A stretch of 64,000 bases of DNA. It comes from Panorpa germanica. Lineage: Eukaryota > Arthropoda > Insecta > Mecoptera > Panorpidae. The stretch covers positions 19,593,331-19,657,330 of the forward strand of contig OY783210.1 in assembly GCA_963678705.1 (NCBI GenBank). The letters are read 5' to 3'. The position numbers and the translations under genes were made by a program. The stretch's first letter is position 1. The number at the start of each line of letters is the position of its first letter. The notes beneath the pieces were generated by a model. That model was not told the DNA's origin, ran no database searches, and saw nothing but the letters and a program-made list of their open reading frames with translations. Of this stretch, positions 36,381 through 48,100 are shown in pieces.

Positions 36381-37060
36381 TGCGAAGCTGGTCCTTCGAT
36401 GCCTTACAAAGCCGATCCTTCGAGTTTATTATCCGCGTGTGTTTTACATTGTGTTTTTGGCGTTTTTTTACATTTGCCCCTTGGTGATTGCCATTGAATG
36501 GGTAATTGGGACGCTCTATTTTGGCGGATTCACGGAGGATTTGGATTTTACAACTACATTTCAAGAAGGTTTTAATTCGTAAATGCGAAGCTGGTCCTTC
36601 GATGCCTTACAAAGCCGATCCTTCGAGTTTATTAACCGCGTGTGTTTTTCATTGTATTTTTGGCGTTTTATTACATTTGCCCCTTGGCGATTGCCATTGA
36701 TTGGGTAAATGGGACGCTCTATTTTGGCGGATTCACGGAGGATTTGGATATTTTACAATTACATTTCCAGAAGCCTTACAAGCGAAGCTGGATATTTTAC
36801 AATTACATTTCAAGAAGGTTTTAAATCCTACAAAAAAAAAACTGGCCTTACAAGCCATTGGTACCCGCGTGTGATTTCGTGGTGTTTTGAGGTTACATCT
36901 GTATAGTAACCAGCACAAGTGCAAGCTATTTTGTTACATTTACCCTATGGCGGCCTGGCAAGTCATCAATTGCCATTGATTGGGTAATGCAACGTTTGAT
37001 TTAAGCGGATTCGCATATAATTTGGATTACTACACGTTTATATTTTAAGAAAAATTATTC
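36381..37060 (+). repeat. Bel-2 leader repeats, three units of about 200 bp
   Basis: Units begin near 36381 and 36584 (period 203 bp), and a third, diverged unit runs from about 36840. Shared blocks include ggcggattcacggaggattt and gattgccattga. The second unit also has a short internal duplication (cgaagctgg...atttcaagaaggtttt). Small open frames here are by-products of the repeats. Confidence 0.85.
36389..36400 (+). other. Bel-2 primer-binding site, probably tRNA-Tyr
   Basis: TGGTCCTTCGAT is found eight bases after the 5' LTR, the same 12 bases as in Bel-1. A second copy lies at 36592-36603 inside the next leader repeat. Confidence 0.6.
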
Positions 37061-37249
37061 ATTACGGAAGAGGATACATGGATGCTGGAGGAGAGTAAAA
37101 TACTTCTTTACTCATGAAGGTACAAAGTTATTATTACTATCTGCAAGTACCAATCTATTAAAAACTTCTCATGTTGCTGGATTAACCTGGATTAGTTTGT
37201 CATCCACGTTTCATCTATCATATAAGTACGAATCTATCACCTAAGCAAG

Positions 37250-38935
37250 ATGGAGGGATTGAAAAGGCTTAGATCGGCGCGGACGGCTGCAAAAAGTGCA
37301 ATATCACGGATGGACAATTACGTCAGCGACCCAAGGGCTCTCGACTCCGCTACAGTGGAGGTGCTGCAGGTGAAAAAAGAAAAGATGATGACTACATTCC
37401 AATCGTACGAGCTCACGCAGTACAGCATTTTAGAAATTGATGATCAAGATGAGGAAGACATTGAAGAAGTTGAAGAGAAGTATTTTAACATTATTGCAAA
37501 ATTAAATGCTAGCATCAATAAGTTAAAAGAAGTTAATAGGCCTGAATTAGTTCCATTGAAGCTCCCAGCGGTGGAAATTCCAACTTTCGATGGCAAGGAT
37601 ATAACCAGGTTTAAGCCCTTTTATGAGCTCTTCCAAGCAGTGGTTCACAATAATGCATCATTGTCCGATGTTCAAAGACTTTTTTATTTGAGAAAGTATC
37701 TCGTTGATGAGGCTCTCTCAATAATTATAAATCTGCCGCTTGTGAACAGTTCATACAAAGAGGCTATTGATTTATTGTTAGCACGGTATGAAAATAAGGC
37801 AAGATTAATCTTTTATCACATTAATATACTACTTGATATTCCCAACATGCAGAAAGGTACTGCAGTCGATATAAGGGCTTTTTTATGTCAAGTAAAACAG
37901 CAATTACAAGCGTTAAAAAATCTTGATGAGCCTGTAGACAAGTGGGATATGATCTTAATCTCGGCCTTAAGTAGAAAATTAGATATCGTTACTAACCGCA
38001 CTTTCCACATGGAAAGAAATTTAGAAGAACTGCCTACTATGGCAGAATTTATTTCATTTTTAGAAAGACGTGCAATTGCAATTGAGTATAGTTTAGATTA
38101 TAAAAATATGTCACATGACAATAATAATAATAAAGGAAATGTGGTTCCAAGAAAATTGTATAATAAAAATAAGTATTCACATAATAATATTGTATGTAAT
38201 CTTGCTATTTGTGAATATACAAACCTTAAAAATGTTATGGAACAATCTTGGACAACTGAGAAAGTCCCAGAGGAATCAGATAAGTTTTCTGAGGATTACT
38301 TAAAGGCTGAACATAAATTTCAGAATTCAGTAGCACTTAAAAATAATTTAACTGTTGATTTGCCATTACTCAGCCTAGTAAATAAAATAGAATTGGAGGA
38401 TTCTTTCTCAGTTGCCCCGCAAAGATTTAATGTGTTGGAAAAAAGATTTAGACACAATCCTTCATTATTGGAGGTTTATAAAACATTATTAAACAGATCA
38501 ACCAGTATTATGACATTAGGTTTAAAACACAATATTATTTTTATAAATATTAAAATAAAAACAAATTTAATTTGCTACAAGTCCAGTGTAGCTCCATCAA
38601 GTAAGGTACTTACAATACCCCAGCTTGAGATTATTAGCGCAGTGTTGCTGGTGCGAATCAAACAAGCAACAAATAAAATTTTTGATTCAAATACAATACT
38701 TCCATCAGATATTAATTGCAATGTTTACAACATTGATGTAAAACAAACATCTGTACTGTTGGAATTGTTAAAAGATAATTGTTTCAATAACATTGTAACT
38801 ATTGAGTTGATGATTGTTGTGTACATTATGCAATTGATAATGTATGCTACATTGATAATTATGGTTTCTGTTATATTTAGGATAGTAATTAATTTGTTTT
38901 ATATTATTTTCACAAAATTATGTAGACTACCATAG
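37250..38935 (+). CDS. Bel-2 fused Gag-Pol remnant protein, 561 aa
   Basis: The frame starts MEGLKRLRSARTA. Residues ~1-100 are a charged coiled region. ~103-280 match the DUF1759 Gag domain of Bel/Pao elements (LPAVEIPTFDGKDITRFKPF, FYLRKYL). ~280-330 are Asn/Lys-rich where a protease would normally follow. ~345-415 match the Pol segment just before RT (LEKRFRHNPSL). ~437-470 match the RNaseH-linked block (ICYKSSVAPSSKVLTIPQLE). The last ~50 residues are hydrophobic and match nothing I know. The RT core is gone between ~415 and ~437, as are protease and integrase. Intact Bel polyproteins are about three times longer. The frame is unbroken, and the matching LTRs indicate recent transposition with help in trans. 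Confidence 0.87.
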   Translation: MEGLKRLRSARTAAKSAISRMDNYVSDPRALDSATVEVLQVKKEKMMTTFQSYELTQYSILEIDDQDEEDIEEVEEKYFNIIAKLNASINKLKEVNRPELVPLKLPAVEIPTFDGKDITRFKPFYELFQAVVHNNASLSDVQRLFYLRKYLVDEALSIIINLPLVNSSYKEAIDLLLARYENKARLIFYHINILLDIPNMQKGTAVDIRAFLCQVKQQLQALKNLDEPVDKWDMILISALSRKLDIVTNRTFHMERNLEELPTMAEFISFLERRAIAIEYSLDYKNMSHDNNNNKGNVVPRKLYNKNKYSHNNIVCNLAICEYTNLKNVMEQSWTTEKVPEESDKFSEDYLKAEHKFQNSVALKNNLTVDLPLLSLVNKIELEDSFSVAPQRFNVLEKRFRHNPSLLEVYKTLLNRSTSIMTLGLKHNIIFINIKIKTNLICYKSSVAPSSKVLTIPQLEIISAVLLVRIKQATNKIFDSNTILPSDINCNVYNIDVKQTSVLLELLKDNCFNNIVTIELMIVVYIMQLIMYATLIIMVSVIFRIVINLFYIIFTKLCRLP

Positions 38936-39090
38936 AGTTAAGAAGTTTATGTTATTTTGTGTAATTTTGTTTATAATAGTTTTAAGAAGTTCACATTATT
39001 TTTTGTAATTTGGTTTATAATAATTTTATGTAACATTGTATAATTTGATATTGGTTGTGAGCTTATCTATTTCTGCTGGCCGGCAATTTA

Positions 39091-39398
39091 TGTTCAGTAC
39101 AAAATTAGCACAGAACATAAGATGTCTCTGTTGGCATTCCAACATTATAATACATTGTTGTCTCTAATAGAAGTAATGCGCATGACAGCAATACGATGAC
39201 TGCTGTGTACGACACGGCCGTATGGCAATCAGGTCAGTTGTGTTTTGGGCTTCTACACTGTCAAGATCATAATTCCCAACCATCTTGTTATTATAAGAAT
39301 GTTGGTTCAAAGTAATTAAAAAGTGTAAAATTATTTTATCATTAAACAATTGAATAATTATTCAATCTACAAATACTCGCATGGTTTTATTTCGTACA
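39091..39398 (+). repeat. Bel-2 3' LTR
   Basis: Partner of the 5' LTR; the TSD aagag follows. The palindrome is repeated at 39349-39366. The bases just before it (ggccggcaattta) are a poor polypurine tract. Confidence 0.94.
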
Positions 39399-40609
39399 AA
39401 GAGAGAAAATTATCATTCTGTGAAGATTCCAGACTCAAATTGCTTTCAAATTTCTACGTGGGCTCAACGAATAATTGTACTGTGTTGATTCCAGAACTGC
39501 GCGAGTTGCTCATTGAGATCTACCTTATCAACAAATTATAAAAACAAACAATGATCGACGAATACGCAGTAATTGAAATACAGACACGGGGGAAAGCAAG
39601 AAAGAGAAGGGGAAAGACAAGACTATAAAATTTTTATGTTTATCAATATAAAAAATAAATATTAATCTTGTTAAAAGTGATTTAGCAGTAATTTTCCTAA
39701 ATTAAAGCACGCAGAGGTTTATTACTGTAAGAACTTACTTTCTGTGTTCAAGTTTACATCTACATACATTAATTACAAAGTTTTCTTGAGGAATGTTTAT
39801 TTTTTAGGTCTCAAGGATGTTCATAATACGTAATATAACCATCAGAGCCGTAATTAGAGTTGATTTTGAGATGGTGCGTACGAAATTTGAGGTAGAGTCA
39901 CCTTGACGTCAGATTGATCTTAAGGAAAATTAAGGCATGTGCTTCTTAACGAAGTGGGCATTGCCCATTTACCCCACCACTAGATACGGACCTGCATATA
40001 ACCAAGTTTTAATATTCTAGCTGCTTATTATAACTCTCAAGTCTTAACTCGCAGAATATCGTATAAGCAGACAAGTAATAGACGTGATACGTACAAGGTA
40101 TTTTTAAAAATGTCAACGTTGAGCAAAGTAACAACTTGAGAAAACTGAATGTAAATTTACAATTTGAAACCTGTTACATTAAAAATTTGCTGACGTAGTT
40201 CATATGTGTTATTATAGGGAAATAAGTGTATAATAAGTTGCCATATTATTAGGAGGATGTTCTAGGATTTCCAGGTTAATATTTGCAAATGTATAAGGGT
40301 CATACACCATAAATTGACCATAATGTTAAACTAATTATTGACTTTTAATTGAAACAACCCTAACATGTGAATTAATACAATGAACTTGGTGTTTTTTGAG
40401 TAGGAAATTTTAAAGGGCCTCAAAAATATCATCTGCTTTGATACTCTTCTCAGGAAGGTCTTGTGTGTGTGTGTATGTACATATAAGTAAAGATGTGCAG
40501 ACAATATATGTTGTCAACTTTGTTTGATATTATTTTGATATTGAGGAATCATATATTTATATTTCAAGTCACGAAATTCACTTGAAAATAGAATTCGTAT
40601 ATTAGATCT

Positions 40610-40638
40610 ATCCATACCATGCCATACCATACCATACG
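40610..40638. repeat. Short ccata tandem
   Basis: About five imperfect units of ccata/ccatg. Confidence 0.7.
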
Positions 40639-41580
40639 TACGAGATATCGCTGGCTCGCTACTATTTTTTTATCTATTTTATATACACATCTATAGTTCT
40701 TACATATACATATATATCTAGTATATATATACTAAAAACTATACCAATAAGATTGTTATGTTTTTTATTCTATTGAATGTTCAAAGAATCGGTTTGAAGC
40801 GTAGTGATTTCTGTATACATATATATCTATGTTTTTGTAAGTATTTGGTTCTTTTTTGTATGTATATATGTATTTTATAATATAAAAACTATAACATTAT
40901 TTTTATTATTATTATTCTGTTGTTTTATACTTTAAAATCATGTATTACGTGGCGCACCATGTTGATACACTGTTAATAATGAATTTACATTTTTATTTTA
41001 TTTTAAATAATGTTTACATTGTCTTAGTAGCTTAGTAGCATCAAAAGTCAATGCAGTTCAATAAAGAAATTAAGAAAAGAAATGTTTTTTTTAATACATG
41101 AGAGATCATATAAAAAGTATTTATAATAATTAAAGAACAATATTATGTATTCAATTAAAATTACCAACAATTAGAAAATATCAAAGTCTTTTGTCTTTTG
41201 AAGAAAACATATGAATTTTCGTCAGCTAATTAGAAAATTAGATTATAAGCTTTTCTATTTTCTAAATATTTATTTTAGTGTAATGTTTTAAAAAATGCGT
41301 TTGAAAAGATTTATTCCATTTTTCACAAGTTTTACAACTAGGCACGTCAACTATTTGTTAAATGTCTTTCAAGGTTATAATTATAAAAATTATTAGCACA
41401 ATAGTGGCGCCACACCACTTGGTAAAACAAAATCCCTCCTTAATTTCATATATTTTGTATTTTTTAGTTTAAATAAAACATTATATTATTTTTGATTATT
41501 CATTCATTTCCTTATTGTATTGTTATTAAATATTATTTCGATTTGCTCTTTTTGTTTTATATTCAAAAAGTTTAAACGTT

Positions 41581-41630
41581 CTGTTGCTGGTTAAAACTCA
41601 CTCTTAAAACGGCTCTCAAACCAGCAACAG
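41581..41630. other. Perfect 12-bp inverted repeat (hairpin)
   Basis: ctgttgctggtt and aaccagcaacag are separated by 26 bases. Function unknown. Confidence 0.6.
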
Positions 41631-42410
41631 CCAAAACAACAAAATAAGAGCAACCTCAAATAAGCTAAGAATAATTAGCTTTGTAACCTAATTTGAATTC
41701 TGTTATTTTAATTATGTACTATTAGTGTGTAAAAATGTAAGCAGTGCCATTTCACTTACTAATCTGAGACGGTATTTCCTTAAACTACACATTTACAACA
41801 AAACACCACTACTGTATCAAAATTCGCAGAATTAAGACAGACACATTTAAGACGTTGTTAATCTAACAAAAATACATAGTTTTCAAAGTTCTATCGTGGA
41901 AAGCCTTCTTCAAACCCTCTAACTAAAGTACCATGTAAATGCTGGCAATAAATCAAATTCAACAATTCTAATAAAATTCCTTAACAAATAAATAAGTCGG
42001 TTTTTTGTCAACATATTAATATTTTAGCTTTAACAAGTTGGCGCATAAAACATGACGTCAACAATAATAAAACGTTTTCTTAGTTAATTGGGTTTTTCCT
42101 CAATTTTTCTACATTTGTAGAAGGGCACCGAATTCCATAACATATATTACATAGATCTGAACAGGGGAACACAACTTTTTCTATTTAATACTTTTTATTT
42201 TAATATTTAACGTATACTTTCTGATCTTGTAATGTATTTAGTTACGTTAAGCATTAAAATACTTTAACTGTATCTGTAATTTGTATCAGATACAATATTA
42301 TACAATATTAAAAGAGTTGAAATATAATTGGTAAACAATCGGAAAAAGCAATGCTTTATGATAACCCAAAATATTCTGATTTTTACATAGTTTTGAAAAT
42401 TATATATTCA

Positions 42411-42560
42411 GCGTCACTAAAATCACTGTACCTTGTAAACTAATGGTCGCAATGTCATGAAATTTTAATACTAATCATTTGAAGGTTGGTACTATCTAAA
42501 TCACACGTATTTGTCAATAGTGGCGCCATCTATATGTCATCCTACGAACTTATTTAGTAC
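42411..42560 (-). repeat. Dispersed repeat family R, copy 3
   Basis: The longest copy, inverted relative to the others. Read on the minus strand it runs from actaaataagttcgtagg to cagtgattttagtgacgc. Confidence 0.78.
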
Positions 42561-44890
42561 TGTGTAAATATGAAATTTTATAGTATCAATACATCGACCT
42601 AATGTTTCCCACACCTGACTTACTCTTTTTACTACGAATAGAATAATATGTTAGTTAGAACAATAAGTTATTCCGCACACACGAGATATGTCGAGAACAT
42701 TTGACAAGCCGCTGGCGTATATATAGTGACAGAATAAAATAACGAAAAAAAGAGTCGCGCACTTTTGCCCTTGCAGCATATAAAAAGTAGAATGGGAAGA
42801 GAGAAAAGCAACGTTAAAAGAGAATAAAACATTACAGAGGGAAGCAATATGTATGATGTAACAGGAAATAGGAAAATTCCATTTACATGTGAGGAGAAAA
42901 CCTTAATTATCATGTCAAGCATATTTAGTGTAAGCAGATTATTTGTTTGATTCACACATTACACTTTTGTCACTTATTTTTTTTAAAATATCATTATTTA
43001 TTTTTTGAAACACTTAGAAAATATTTTGATCATTGTATTAAATAAATAAACAATGCCTTTATTTATATTTCTATCTGTAAATGTTGCTTTAGTCAACAAT
43101 AGGGTGATTTTAACTGGAGCTTTTTTAAGTTAACTGAAACTGAAGCTTTTCTGGTGCCTCAGTAATAAGAAGGTTTATTAAATCGGCTACACACGCTCGT
43201 CCACACGTATGGACGGGGTTTAATTGGCCATTGCGGCGGGTCTACTAAGATAACAACTAAACTCGTGTAGTAGCTTGTCGAAACAACCTTTGTAAAATTT
43301 TCGACGGTAGCACATTTATTCGGCTCAATGCATACGTGTTTCTTTTTCATCCAAGTTTCATACGATAAATTTAATGCGGTGTATACAAGCCTTGTGGATC
43401 TTTGGACACATTTTTGTAGCACACATTGAAAGGAGACTCCTTTAGTAAAATAATAATAACTATACTCAGTTACATAATTATTAAGCAATGCAATTTTCAA
43501 CTTGCTGAAACGGCCAGAAACTAATTCAAAAGTTCAATTTCAACTTTTCTTATAAAAAAAATTGTTTTGCAGTGTGGTTTAACTAGTTAGCCTGTCACAA
43601 CCTAATTTCAATTCAATCTCCACTGATCATATAGATAATTGTCTTCTAGTAGTCTTATCTTTGGTAGCTTGTCGCAAACTAATTCTAAGGTTCAATTCTC
43701 ACTGATCACATAGAAAATTGTCTTTCAGAGCAGATTAACGCATACTGGTAACAAAATACAATTAATAAAATCCATAAGAGTCTTAAAGAGATATTTATTT
43801 ATATTAGAAACATTTCCATTTTTTAAATCCTTGAATATTACTGATTTAATCAAAAATATAGTACTTTTATTAAATATGGCTATGTTGCCATATGGCTTAT
43901 CATATTTGGTTCTTCATCTAATTTTATTGAAAGGTCACGTATGGCTTTATTAAGATAATGAATAATATATGACTACAAGAACAATATATTCCAGAGAACT
44001 CTTATAAAAGTTCTTAAACAAATCAATTTATCAAGTTCGACAGTATAAGTTTATCGATAAAACATATAAATCAGCTAAGGACAGCAAGTAGCAGCTTGCA
44101 CTTGCCGTAAATGATTCTGAATGTCTGGAGATGGATATTGGAACAGGAACAAGAAAAAAAAGAGGATAAGGAATAAGGAATTGGAGCAGTAGAGGTAGGT
44201 ATTCCTATTACATAGTCTATTTGCATTATCAGGATAATTTACAAGCTGCTGGGGATTGATTATGCCGGCTTAAATTACCTTTGCGCTGACTTTTATTCCT
44301 TGTTTATATACAAAGAAGGAACGAGGAATTGAAAGGAAGGAACAAAGGCACTTACAATCAGCAGAATTTGCATACACAATAAATGTTCAATCGATTTCAC
44401 TAATCATACTTGCAGTTAGCAAATAATTTTGTAAGAAATACGTTGGTAAAAGTTCAAATGTTAGATCAGCCTTTATTAGCAATGAGAAGAATCTTGTATA
44501 AACTAACATACGGCTACTAAAGTTATTTGTGCAATGTTTTTTAATGTCGTTGTATTGAAAACGATGAAGAAATTCATGTAATATTTCACCCAAGCGAGAT
44601 CTGATAATATTTTATCTAAAAACATCTTTATAGCTATTCCAAAAGCCACACTAACCTTTAAAACAAATTTTATAATACATGAAAGGTGTTTTTAAAAAGT
44701 TTTATAATAAAATAGGTCACAAAAAGTTATATATTAGGTAAAATAATTCAAGTAACAGGAAAATGTTGATTTGTTAGCAAGAATCAACTATAAATATATT
44801 TTTATTATGGGCAATTGGCGATAAGGATATTCAGGGGTCTTTATCGCAGATGTCAAAGGTTTATTTTCATATAAGTTTAAAAAGCAACGA
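42561..44890. other. Intergenic DNA with unassigned open frames
   Basis: Minus-strand open frames 42668-42955, 43159-43500 and 44387-44593 have no recognisable domain and no supporting context. The one at 43159-43500 has less biased codons than its surroundings but is still not supported. Confidence 0.35.
43588..43735 (+). repeat. Two tandem ~77-bp units with a B-box-like core
   Basis: Units start tagcctgtcacaacc and tagcttgtcgcaaac and share cactgatcanatagan and aattgtctt. The second contains ggttcaattctc, like a pol III B box. A third, weaker relative is near 45345-45400. Confidence 0.5.
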
Positions 44891-45145
44891 ATTTTTTTTT
44901 AATATAGTTTCTCGGGCTTCCTAGGCACGTAGCCTTTTATCGCCCCTAATATTGTTCTGCTTCTTCTTATATCCATCCAACAAGAATGATCTATTCATGG
45001 CTACTGCTGTTATAAATTTCGGTTTCTCAATCAAAAAGGCGGTGTTAACAGGAAGCGTCTGCGAAGTCTGTAGCACCGCCCTTTGGAGTCCATTTCTTGC
45101 CATTGCTGTATTTTTACATTGCCACAGAATGTGGTCAGGATAGAG
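44891..45145 (-). mobile_element. 5'-truncated LINE copy, same family as 10322-10668
   Basis: It aligns with 10322-10668 at high identity from the T run to gtggtcagg, where it stops. The frame includes DHILWQCKNTAMARNGLQ and the same KPKFITAVAMNRSFLL end. The imperfect flank agcaacgaatttt / agcaactatttta may be the duplication. Confidence 0.8.
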
Positions 45146-48100
45146 AGCAACTATTTTATATCCGAAGAATTCTTCTGCCGCGGCAGTTTTAATGAAAGTT
45201 AATCTACTATTAGACAAGGGTTATGATAAGCAATTAGAAAATAATGAATTGTAAGACACACAGTAACGTAATTTGTCTTCCAAAATTAAAAATGGTGCTT
45301 CCACAGGTAGAAATTGTCTTACGGTGAGGGTTTCTTGCGAGCCTAGTACAACCAAGGTTCATTGACTACTTCTCATATAGAAAATTGTAAAGTACTGCAA
45401 CAAGCTAATTCTTTTGTAATGCCGAGAAAAAGGTGTGAATCCGTAAATGTCAATAAGTGCCACGTCTTTCTTTAATCCAATTCTTCTTAAAATTCTTTAA
45501 TCCGATAATATAAGTAGGTAAATATGTTTAAAGTTCTATGCAAATTTGGAATAGCACTTCAAAAAGGAAACAGTGTACCACGTTGGGTAGAACGAACTAT
45601 TAAAATTTTAGAATATATATTTTTGTAGTAACATGTTTTACTGAATTTAATAAAACCTAATTATGTACTATAACACAAAAGTTGTTTTATTTAACAACGT
45701 TACGTAATATTTTAATAAAATAATTTGAAAACAAAAATACACCTGTAAACCGAATATAAAAGCATAATGTAATCTATTACACGTATGTATTTTAATGATG
45801 GAACTGCATTATCCCAGTGAAACCATGTTCACTGAGTGATGACGATAATGTTACAGTTACTTGGGTTTTTATTTTCATTTTAATTAGGTTGTGACATATT
45901 ACTGAGTAGTGGTAATGATAGCTACCCCCTCACCCCCAACCCGCACTCTAATATGTGAGGATTTGAAGCGCATAATAAGCTGCTATAATTATTTTACCGC
46001 TGCGAATAACTAAGCCTGTGATGCAACCCCCGTTGACCCCCGCACACCCAATAAGCAAGGCAATCCTGTCAGGCGCGCGGCCGTATCCCTAATTAGCCTC
46101 ATTGAAAATGTACGAGTATGTCTGTGCGAGGTGTGGCTTTGCCAGAATTAAGCTTGGTGTTGTATGCACTATGTGTTAACCGCTATGAGCTATGTAAAAT
46201 ACCGATTTACAAATCAATTTGATTGAAACATTGAATTTTATTGAGGAGATGTTAGGTGTAGTAAAATAAGGGTGTATCATTATCAATATGACAGTTCATC
46301 ATAGTATGTAAATAATAACTGGTCATTGAATACTTTAAATAACACATGTAGCTTGTAACCGCTTAGTACAGAAGCCTATTGTACTCATTTTAGCAGTATA
46401 TAGTTTATTTCTACTTAAATTCCATATGATTTTATGAAAAAGAAGAAGAATTTTCGTTATATTTCTAGCCAGCGAAATTATGTAGGTGATTAATAATAAC
46501 AAGATTATCAATAATTTATCAAATAAATCGATAATTACTAAAAAGGCTTGGTATAGTCGTAAGCCATATTCCTGAGTTTTTTCTCGCTAGCAATGTAATG
46601 GAAGTTCATCTTCTTTTTCAGAATATAATGTGAATTTGATGAAAGGAAGCTATATGCTTTTTAAATGAATGCTATAGGCGTTGATACGAAACGGTTACAA
46701 GCTACATCTATTGTTTAAAACATTCAACAATCTTCTAAAATGGTGGAGAAATATTTAATATCAAAACAAATATTACGACAAATTAAAAAGTTCATGTATG
46801 ACCAATTATTAATCACGCATAGTATAATATTTTTCAAATTTCGTAGTTAAAAAATCAAATTCCTCTGTATAGAAAGTTTAAAACTGAGGGTGTGATGTTT
46901 CTACCCTAATCGTTTGATGTTTAGATACCATTAATATTATGCAAATTGCGCCCTTACCAATAACATCATGTTCATGTCCATAATTCACCAACTAATTTCT
47001 CATCTTAGAGTCAAACTAATGAACCTGGCCAGAGATGGAGCCACCAGCAACGGAATATTACATCATAACACGTTGAGCGGTTGACCAACGTAACTAGCGA
47101 AGGGGTTGGGTGTTGGTCAGGTGGTTTAGGGGTGTGGGAATGTTACAAGGAGGAAGCGGATGATGGAACGGTCAAAGGGCGGCAGAATGGGGTTCCGTTT
47201 ATTCGAGCATGACACGAAAGACACATTCATAAACTCGGGATATTCTAGAGTTTGCTGAAATCCCTGGTAGGTGTAGGTTAGGTTTTGTTTTAATATTATT
47301 CATAGAATTATTAAATTGATAAAATATCGTATATTTTATTTTATATATAAATTACTTCAATTATATAAATACGTGTAGCTGGGAAAACAAGGGACATTTT
47401 AATGCGGAGGAAAAAAGAAAATCATTGACTTTTATTTCAGTGAATATATGTCATAAAGTCGCGTTGGGTTTTATTCAGCTTTACTTTATTAAAAGGGTCA
47501 TAAAATGAAAAATTACTTTTTATTATTTGCAAAAATATTCTACATAACTTTTATTATATTTAATGAAATTTATAATTACTTCACAAGAATAATATGACAA
47601 ACAAGATTATCTTTAGTAAGCACACAAGATTTTTAAGGAGCAGCTTTTATTTATATATATATATATATATATATACAAAGATAAAATAAATATATGAGTC
47701 AGCTATAACACATAACCTAATGTATATATAGTTACTTCAGGCTTAGGCTGGTAGAACTTCTTGAATTATTCCCGACACGGTGTGGGCTTTCGACTACGTG
47801 CCAAGGAAGCCAAACCTGTCGGTCCACGGGAGAAGAAAGAGAGCCAACAACAACGTAGAATGTATGAAAATAACTTTGTTATTTTATATGCCTTAAACAA
47901 CATTATGTCTTGCCCGTACCCGAAATCGTTGGAGACTATATTGTGTTAATTTTATTGTTATTCAATCAAAAATAGATTTTATTATGTATAAATGTATAAA
48001 ATAATCTGTCGAAAAGGATTTTGTGTTTATTATTTTTAAATTCATTTTAATTTTATAAATTTTCAGATAAGAGTTTATTATTAGTAGACAAGTATGGTAC

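Larger units (their letters stand above)
36073..39398 (+). mobile_element. Bel-2: non-autonomous Bel/Pao-type LTR retrotransposon
   Basis: This 3326-bp element has two 308-bp LTRs, starting TGTTCAG and ending CGTACA, that look identical by eye. It is flanked by the 5-bp duplication aagag at 36068-36072 and 39399-39403. Inside are a primer-binding site, three ~200-bp leader repeats and a 561-codon ORF with a DUF1759-type Gag, a pre-RT Pol segment and a fragment of the RNaseH region. Protease, RT core and all of integrase are missing. It shares no LTR similarity with Bel-1 and so is a different family. It lies only 1.05 kb downstream of Bel-1. Confidence 0.93.
39404..42410. other. Intergenic A+T-rich DNA after Bel-2
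   Basis: It contains the hairpin at 41581-41630 and the ccata tandem, and no coding region I can support. Confidence 0.5.

Noticed and set aside
40610-40638. Possible CRISPR-like or satellite array
   Set aside because: Only a few imperfect 5-base units; no spacers, and eukaryotic context.
43159-43500. 113-codon minus-strand open frame as a possible gene
   Set aside because: No known domain, no splice or promoter support, and open frames of this length occur by chance in 64 kb.
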